A stretch of 13,606 nt of DNA, from the NCBI GenBank assembly GCA_946886855.1, contig CAMPJJ010000127.1:1-13606 (forward strand), written 5' to 3'. This stretch comes from an uncultured Roseateles sp. Lineage in GTDB: Bacteria; Pseudomonadota; Gammaproteobacteria; Burkholderiales; Burkholderiaceae. The position numbers and the translations under genes are program-made. Shown here one piece after another: positions 8,937 through 13,606 of this stretch; within the stretch, counting starts at the first letter, position 1, and each line of letters opens with the position of its first letter. Below the pieces are notes generated by a model. The model had not been told where the DNA came from, made no database searches, and worked only from the letters and a program-made list of their open reading frames with translations.

Positions 8937-9926
8937 CTACTCGTGGCCGCTGATCGCGTGCGGCACGTAGGGCGCCTCCAGCGCGGCGATCTCCTCCGCG
9001 GCAAGCGTCAGATCCAGCGCACCGACGGCATCCTCGAGCTGCCCGATCGTCGACGCGCCGACGATGGGCGCCGTCACCTGCGGCTTCGCGAGCACCCACG
9101 CCAGGGCAATCTGCGCCATCTTCGCGCCGCGCCGCGCCGCGAGGTCCTGGACGGCCTGGATGACCGGCCGGTCCTGCTCGCCCGACTTGTCGTAGAGACG
9201 CTTGCCGACGTCGTCGGTCTGCAGCCGGCGGGTGGCCTCCTCCGCCGGCCGCGTGAGACGGCCGCGCGCCATCGGGCTCCACGGGATCAGCCCGACGCCC
9301 TGGTCGGCGCAGAGCGGGATCATCTCGCGCTCCTCCTCGCGGTACAGCAGGTTGACGTGGTTCTGCATGCTCACGAACGGCGTCCAGCCGTTGCGACGCG
9401 CCACCTCCTGCGCCTTGGCGAACTGCCACGCATACATCGACGAGGCGCCCAGATAACGCGCCCGGCCGGAACGCACCACGTCGTTCAGCGCGCACATCGT
9501 TTCCTCGATCGGCGTGTCGTGATCCCAGCGGTGGATCTGCAGCAGGTCGACGTGGTCGGTGCCCAGGCGCGCCAGGCTCGCGTCGATCTCGGCGAGCACC
9601 TGCTTGCGCGACAGGCCGCGGCGATGCTTGACGCCTTCGGGCGTCTCGTACGGGAAATACATCTTGGTCGCGAGCACGACCTCCTCGCGGCGCGTCATCT
9701 CCTTCAGCAGCACGCCCACCATCTGCTCGGACGTGCCGCCGGAGTAGCTGTTGGCGGTGTCGAAGAAGGTGATGCCGCTCTCCACCGCCTTGCGGAAGAT
9801 CCGACGCGAGGCGTCGAGGTCCAGCGTCCAGCTGTGGTTGCCGACGTCGGCCGCCCCGAAGGTCATGCATCCCAGGCACAGCCGCGAGACGTCCAGACCG
9901 CTATTGCCCAGCTTCGTGTACTTCAT
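8937..9926 (-). CDS. yajO: Aldo/keto reductase, YajO-like
   Basis: A 329-aa NADPH-dependent oxidoreductase of the aldo/keto reductase superfamily (TIM barrel), very close in style to E. coli YajO. Shared segments include SRLCLGCMTFG (residues 14-24), FFDTANSYSGGTSE (54-67), LQIHRWDHDTPIEET (129-143), GASSM, YREEEREMIPLC and IPWSPMARGRLTRP. The catalytic tetrad is intact: Asp56, Tyr61, Lys88, His132. The ATG at 9926 has AGGAG 8 nt upstream, and the family starts there; a longer frame to 10025 is discarded. E. coli YajO has been linked to 1-deoxyxylulose 5-phosphate formation and to carbonyl reduction. The substrate here is not evident from context. It is divergent from the M14-like gene across 101 bp. 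Confidence 0.95.
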   Translation of the reverse strand: MKYTKLGNSGLDVSRLCLGCMTFGAADVGNHSWTLDLDASRRIFRKAVESGITFFDTANSYSGGTSEQMVGVLLKEMTRREEVVLATKMYFPYETPEGVKHRRGLSRKQVLAEIDASLARLGTDHVDLLQIHRWDHDTPIEETMCALNDVVRSGRARYLGASSMYAWQFAKAQEVARRNGWTPFVSMQNHVNLLYREEEREMIPLCADQGVGLIPWSPMARGRLTRPAEEATRRLQTDDVGKRLYDKSGEQDRPVIQAVQDLAARRGAKMAQIALAWVLAKPQVTAPIVGASTIGQLEDAVGALDLTLAAEEIAALEAPYVPHAISGHE

Positions 9927-10027
9927 GCCTGCCGCTCCTGATCGAACAATGCCGGCGCAGGATAGTCGACCATCGTGAATGGGAGACACTCGCCGACTTG
10001 ATGACCCTCCCCGGATTCGGAGCATTC

Positions 10028-10951
10028 ATGAGCACAGCGCGCTTCTATCCCATCGGCACTCCCGGCGTCCCGTGGGGCGACGCGGAACGCACCGCCTGGC
10101 GCGAGCGCCAGGTCGTGTCCCGGCGTTATCAGGACGACGTCGTCCCCCGCGTCGAAGCCCTCGCGGATCGCTTCGAAGTCGTGCGCTACGGCGAATTGAC
10201 CTACGGCGCCGACAGCTACCCGCTGCTCGCGTTGAAGAGCCGCGCCTGGGATCCGTCGCGCCCGGTGGCGCTGGTGACGGGGGGCGTGCACGGCTACGAG
10301 ACCAGCGGCGTGCTCGGCGCCCTGCGTTTTGCGGAGGAACATGCCGAAGCCTTCGGCGATCGCGTGAATGTCCTCGTCGCGCCCTGCGTCAGTCCCTGGG
10401 CCTACGAGCGCGTGTGCCGGTGGAACCATCACGCGGTCGATCCCAACCGGAACTTCGGCGCGCGCCGCGAGGCCGCGGAGTCCTCGGCCCTGATCGGGCT
10501 GCTGGCGCCGTACGCGGGCCAGTTCCTGCTGCACATCGACCTGCACGAGACGACGGACACTGACATCACCGAGTTCCGCCTGGCGCTGGCGGCCCGCGAC
10601 GGCAAGCCGCTGGAGGCGGAGGAAGTTCCCGACGGCTTCTACCTGGTTGGCGACAGCGAGACGACCCGGCTCGATTTCCAGCAGGCGATCATCGCGGCGG
10701 TGGAGCAGGTCACCCACATCGCGCCGCCCGACGCGGACGGCCACATCATCGGCGCGCCGCTGAGCGCCCGCGGCGTCATCGAGTTCCCCGTCCGCCACTC
10801 CGGCCTGTGCGCGAGCGTGACGCGCGCGCCGTTCACGACAACCACCGAGGTGTATCCCGACAGCCCGCGGACGAATCCGGAGGAATGCGTCGAGGCGCAG
10901 GTCGTCGCCGTGCGCGCGGCGTTGGACTTCGCCCTCGCGCATCGACCCTGA
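10028..10951 (+). CDS. M14 family zinc metallocarboxypeptidase-like protein
   Basis: A 307-aa cytoplasmic-looking protein (no signal peptide) of the M14/AspA-type zinc hydrolase group. The first zinc motif is HGYE (His88, Glu91) in GGVHGYETSG. DPNRNFG (138-144) matches the M14 Asn-Arg substrate-binding pair. A later His in LLHIDLHETTD (169 or 173) would be the third ligand, and Glu274 in TTTTEVYPD is a candidate catalytic Glu. The family removes C-terminal residues or cleaves acylated amino acids, so the natural substrate is open. The ATG at 10028 has GGAG 5 nt upstream; the earlier ATG at 10001 and TTG at 9998 lack well-spaced sites. A small conserved hypothetical gene follows on the same strand. 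Confidence 0.88.
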   Translation: MSTARFYPIGTPGVPWGDAERTAWRERQVVSRRYQDDVVPRVEALADRFEVVRYGELTYGADSYPLLALKSRAWDPSRPVALVTGGVHGYETSGVLGALRFAEEHAEAFGDRVNVLVAPCVSPWAYERVCRWNHHAVDPNRNFGARREAAESSALIGLLAPYAGQFLLHIDLHETTDTDITEFRLALAARDGKPLEAEEVPDGFYLVGDSETTRLDFQQAIIAAVEQVTHIAPPDADGHIIGAPLSARGVIEFPVRHSGLCASVTRAPFTTTTEVYPDSPRTNPEECVEAQVVAVRAALDFALAHRP

Positions 10952-10956
10952 CGGCA

Positions 10957-10992
10957 GGCGCCTCGTGCCGCCACGTGGCGCGGCACGGCGCC
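10957..10992 (+). terminator. Strong GC hairpin after the M14-like gene
   Basis: CGTGCCGC (10964-10971) pairs with GCGGCACG (10980-10987), extended by GGCGC/GCGCC (10957-10961 with 10988-10992) across a 2-nt bulge. That gives 13 base pairs, starting 5 bp past the stop. There is no T-tract, so it is either a non-canonical terminator or an mRNA 3'-end stabiliser. Confidence 0.45.
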
Positions 10993-11063
10993 GGCCCTGC
11001 TGTCAGGACTGGACAAGCTCGCGCGCAAACTTGGCCGGTCGACAACACGACCCGAGGCCAGCC

Positions 11064-11558
11064 ATGCACACGTCACCAGCGCCAGGCGCCGATGACTTCG
11101 ACTTCGAATTCGGCGCCTACGCCGTCCATCACCGCCGGCTCAACAGTCGCCTGAGCGGCTGCGAGGACTGGACCACCTTCGAGGGCCGCTGCACGACGCG
11201 GCCCATCCTCGGCGGCCTCGGCAACATCGAGGACAACGAGCTGGATCTCCCGGAGGGCCGCTACCGCGCGGTGGCGCTGCGGTCCTTCGATCCCGGGAGC
11301 GGCCTCTGGGCGATCTGGTGGCTGGACGGCCGCGCGCCGCATGCGCTGGACGTGCCGGTCAAGGGCCGCTTCGACGGTCCGATCGGGCTGTTCTACGCCG
11401 ACGATTTGCTCGACGGCCGCGACATCAAGGTCCGATTCACCTGGGACAAGCGCAAGCTGGATGAGCCGCGCTGGGAGCAGGCGTTCTCCGCCGATGGCGG
11501 GACGACGTGGGAGACGAATTGGGTCATGCGCTTCACGAAAGTGGTGGACGCGATCTGA
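11064..11558 (+). CDS. Conserved hypothetical protein (164 aa), DUF1579-like
   Basis: A 164-aa soluble protein with no signal peptide or membrane segment. It has the look of a small beta-barrel or lipocalin-like conserved hypothetical: FDFEFGAYAVHHRRL, then CEDWTTFEG, GGLGNIEDNEL, YRAVALRSFDPGSGLWAIWW, and a closing SADGGTTWETNWVMRFTK. Repeated Trp-containing strands of this kind occur in the DUF1579-type group; the assignment comes from memory and not a search. No catalytic motif is visible. The ATG at 11064 follows GAGG by 6 nt; the open frame from 10965 runs through the upstream hairpin and is rejected as a start. It lies 112 bp downstream of the M14-like gene, probably with its own transcription. 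Function unknown. Confidence 0.82.
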   Translation: MHTSPAPGADDFDFEFGAYAVHHRRLNSRLSGCEDWTTFEGRCTTRPILGGLGNIEDNELDLPEGRYRAVALRSFDPGSGLWAIWWLDGRAPHALDVPVKGRFDGPIGLFYADDLLDGRDIKVRFTWDKRKLDEPRWEQAFSADGGTTWETNWVMRFTKVVDAI

Positions 11559-11581
11559 GGACGCTCGGCGTCTGCGCGTCT

Positions 11582-11597
11582 GCGCGTCGGCACGCGC
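11582..11597. other. Small hairpin between convergent genes
   Basis: GCGCGT-CGGC-ACGCGC is a perfect 6-bp stem with a tetraloop in the 61-bp gap between the convergent hypothetical and epimerase genes. There is no T-tract. It may serve as a weak bidirectional stop. Confidence 0.3.
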
Positions 11598-11619
11598 CTC
11601 GGCGCCGGGCAGCGTCGAC

Positions 11620-12609
11620 CTAGCCCCACACCGCCACCGGACAGTCCACCTTCCCTCCGCCGTACGTCACACCGGGCACGACGTCCTGGACCAGGATGGT
11701 CGGCCCGTCGAGGTCGACGATGTCGCACAGCTGACCGACCAGCATCGCCGGCGCCATCGCCAGGCTGGTCCCGCCCATGTTGCCCACCATCACGCCGAGC
11801 TTGAGCACCCGGGCACGGTGCGCCATCAGCAGGCCTTCCGTCAGCCCGCCGCACTTGTCGAGCTTGATGTTGAGGACGTCGAAGCGACCGGGCAAGGCCT
11901 CGAGTTCGTCGAGCGTCAGGCAGCTCTCGTCCGCCGCCGTCGGCATGGGGAAATCGACGAGCGCCATGTCGGCCTCGCGGCCGCGCGCGAACGGCTGCTC
12001 GACAAGGCTCACGTCGCAGGCGACCAGCACCGGCAGCAGCGCCTCGATCGTGGCCGGCGTGAAGCCCTGGTTGGCGTCGACGCTGAGCCACACGTCCGGC
12101 CGCGCGCCGCGCACCGCGCGCACCCGCGCGATGTCGGCATCCGTCTCGCCGGTGAGCTTGAGCTTGAGCGCCCGCATGTCGCGCAGCGCGAGCGCCCGCG
12201 TCGCCATGGCGCCGGGGTCATCGGCGCCCAGCGTGATCGTCGTGGTCAGCGGGCGCGGCTCGGTGAGCCCCGCCAACTGCCACACGGACCGGCCCGATCG
12301 GCGGGCCTCGAGCTCCCACAGCGCGCAGTCGACCGCGTTGCGCGCGCCGCCCGGCGGCAGCAGGCGCCGCAGCGCCTGACGACCGATGCCGCCTTCGATG
12401 GCCTCGCGCACCGCCTCCAGCTGCGCCGGCATGTCGGCCGGACGATCGTTCAGGTAATAGACGCCGGCCGCCTCGCCGCGCCCTTCGTACGCGCCGTCGC
12501 GCAGGACGACGCGCATCGCGGGCATCTCGGTGAATCGATAGCCGGAGATGACGAAGGGCTCGCGCAGCACGAGCCGCTCGACCTGGGTGGACAGTTGGAG
12601 ACGTGACAT
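11620..12609 (-). CDS. Enolase-superfamily dipeptide epimerase-like protein
   Basis: A 329-aa member of the enolase superfamily, muconate-lactonizing/dipeptide-epimerase branch. These enzymes abstract the alpha proton next to a carboxylate and return it on the other face. Catalytic Lys149 and Lys151 lie in ALKLKLTG. Metal ligands are Asp178 (VDANQGF), Glu204 (VEQPF) and Asp227 (AADESC), and the opposing Lys is Lys249 or Lys252 in NIKLDKCGG. An N-terminal capping domain covers about residues 1-110. The substrate is probably a dipeptide such as L-Ala-Glu or an N-acyl amino acid; an N-acetyl-D-glutamate racemase (DgcA-like) role is an alternative. The ATG at 12609 has no clear ribosome site but follows the upstream stop by 3 nt, so translation is probably coupled to the FAD oxidoreductase. 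That pairing supports a role in stereoisomer metabolism. Confidence 0.9.
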   Translation of the reverse strand: MSRLQLSTQVERLVLREPFVISGYRFTEMPAMRVVLRDGAYEGRGEAAGVYYLNDRPADMPAQLEAVREAIEGGIGRQALRRLLPPGGARNAVDCALWELEARRSGRSVWQLAGLTEPRPLTTTITLGADDPGAMATRALALRDMRALKLKLTGETDADIARVRAVRGARPDVWLSVDANQGFTPATIEALLPVLVACDVSLVEQPFARGREADMALVDFPMPTAADESCLTLDELEALPGRFDVLNIKLDKCGGLTEGLLMAHRARVLKLGVMVGNMGGTSLAMAPAMLVGQLCDIVDLDGPTILVQDVVPGVTYGGGKVDCPVAVWG

Positions 12610-12612
12610 GGT

Positions 12613-13606
12613 TCAGAGACTGCGGAATCGTTGAGGAGAGAGCTCGCTGGCACGCACGCCGGCGGCGGCGATGTCCTCGGGCAGCGCCTGTCCGAGCGCG
12701 AGCGCGGCAGCGGCGCGGCCCAGCGCGGGCGCAGTCTGGATGCCGTAACCCCCCTGCCCCGCGCACCAGAAGAAGCCGGGCGCCGTCGGATCCAGTCCCA
12801 CCACCGGCGTGCGGTCCGGACTGAACACGCGCAGTCCCGCCCAGCGATGGCGCACACGCGCCACGCGCTGTCCGCTGAGCGTTTCGAAACGGTCCACCGC
12901 GATCGCCACGTCCAGTTCCTCGGGCTGCGCGTCGCAGGGCGGGCTGGGGGTCTCGTCCGCCGGGGAGATCAGCAGCAGGCCGGCGTCCGGCTTGAAGTAG
13001 TGGCTCTCGTCGATCGCGATGACCGCCGGCCAGTCGGCCGCCTCGCCCGCAGCGACGCCGTCCGGCACGTCGATCAAGGCCGCCGTCCGCCGCAGCGGCT
13101 GCAGCGACAAGGGCGCGACGCCGGCCAGTCGGGCCACCGCGTCCGCCCACGCGCCGGCCGCATTGATCACCAGCGGCGCACGCACGCTGAAGCTGTCGGT
13201 GCGGGCGAGCCAGCCCTTCTTCTCCCGCACCAGCTCGCGCAGCGGCGATCCGAGATGCAGGCGGACGCCGCCGGCCCGGGCCTGCCGCAGGAAGCCCTGG
13301 TGCAGCGCATCGACGTCGATGTCGGCCGAGGTGTCGTCGAGCAGCGCGCCCTCGATCCGGTCGCGCTGCAGGATCGAGAGGCGCCGGATCACCTCGTCCG
13401 CGTCCAGGCGGCGCGTCTGCGTGCGCACGTCCTCGTCCGCGGCGAACCGGTCGGCGACCGCCTGCTGCCCGCTGCCGATCAGGTAGAGCGTGTCCCGCGC
13501 GCGCAGCAGGGGGACGTGGGCGAATCCCGCCGTCGGTTGATCGAAGAAGGGGCGGCTGGCCCGCGTCAGCGCACGCACCGGCGCGTTCCCGTAGAGCGCC
13601 GAATAC
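12613..13606 (-). CDS. FAD-dependent oxidoreductase (DAO family), 5' end beyond window
   Basis: The C-terminal 330 residues or so of a D-amino-acid oxidase/dehydrogenase or glycine-oxidase-type flavoprotein. The coding frame stays open to the right edge (YSALYGNAPVRAL at the start of the visible part). The GxGxxG FAD-binding N-terminus lies outside, so this is a cut gene and not a short one. Visible family features are VINAAGAWADAVARLAG in the middle, a substrate-domain segment ESHYFKPDAGLLLISPADE, and the C-terminal HRWAGLRVFSPDRTPVVG followed by CAGQGGYGIQTAPALG, which closes the FAD site. A GTG at 13578 could be misread as a start but does not precede a complete fold. It is the first visible gene of a tight minus-strand operon with the epimerase. 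The substrate is unknown; a D- or N-methyl amino acid is most likely. Confidence 0.9.
   Translation of the reverse strand, partial: YSALYGNAPVRALTRASRPFFDQPTAGFAHVPLLRARDTLYLIGSGQQAVADRFAADEDVRTQTRRLDADEVIRRLSILQRDRIEGALLDDTSADIDVDALHQGFLRQARAGGVRLHLGSPLRELVREKKGWLARTDSFSVRAPLVINAAGAWADAVARLAGVAPLSLQPLRRTAALIDVPDGVAAGEAADWPAVIAIDESHYFKPDAGLLLISPADETPSPPCDAQPEELDVAIAVDRFETLSGQRVARVRHRWAGLRVFSPDRTPVVGLDPTAPGFFWCAGQGGYGIQTAPALGRAAAALALGQALPEDIAAAGVRASELSPQRFRSL

Noticed and set aside
9923..10942. 339-codon minus-strand open frame opposite the M14-like gene
   Set aside because: Shadow; the plus strand carries HGYE and DPNRNF motifs and a good ribosome site.
13578..13606. GTG at 13578 as the true start of the FAD oxidoreductase
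   Set aside because: The frame stays open to the edge with family-like residues (YSALYGNAP), and the FAD-binding N-terminus would be missing.

Overview
The window is uniformly GC-rich bacterial DNA with dense gene packing. Clear Shine-Dalgarno sites are visible at several starts. The gene content fits a free-living betaproteobacterium of the order Burkholderiales (a Roseateles/Mitsuaria/Rubrivivax-like organism). That placement is inferred from protein style and codon use; there is no rRNA or marker gene here to prove it. Eleven complete protein genes and one partial gene are supported. I see no tRNA, rRNA, CRISPR array, transposase, phage gene or recognisable defence system, so this reads as ordinary chromosome.

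Layout from left to right. (1) 25-1782, minus: an AidB-like acyl-CoA dehydrogenase whose N-terminus carries an Asp-Ala/Asp-Val run encoded by a hexanucleotide repeat. A 390-bp divergent regulatory gap follows, with an ECF-sigma-like promoter candidate. (2) 2173-5706, plus: a secreted M4 (thermolysin-type) endopeptidase, then a secreted M28 aminopeptidase. Each ends in a bacterial pre-peptidase C-terminal (PPC) domain, so together they look like an extracellular protein-digestion pair. (3) 5687-6589, minus: a LysR regulator, convergent with and slightly overlapping the aminopeptidase gene. It is divergent from an exported metallo-beta-lactamase-fold hydrolase of the methyl parathion hydrolase/OPHC2 type (6782-7777, plus). 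(4) 7794-8224, plus: a cold-shock protein gene behind a leader of about 180 nt that contains stacked hairpins and an intrinsic-terminator-like hairpin just before the coding region. (5) 8279-8729, minus: two very small unrecognised genes in tandem, with a 19-bp palindrome upstream. (6) 8937-9926, minus: a YajO-like aldo/keto reductase, divergent from an M14-type zinc carboxypeptidase-like gene (10028-10951, plus), which is followed by a small conserved hypothetical gene (11064-11558, plus). (7) 11620-13606, minus: an enolase-superfamily dipeptide-epimerase-like gene directly behind a D-amino-acid-oxidase-type FAD oxidoreductase gene that runs off the right edge. These two are 3 nt apart and look like one operon for stereoisomer handling of amino acids or peptides.

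A loose theme is peptide and amino-acid use: a secreted endopeptidase and aminopeptidase, an M14-like hydrolase, an epimerase and an FAD amino-acid oxidoreductase. They lie in separate transcription units, so any coordination is inference. The most novel-looking material is the structured cold-shock leader with its internal terminator, the two-gene small-protein unit with its palindromic upstream site, and the ECF-like promoter overlapping a palindrome ahead of the aidB-like gene.
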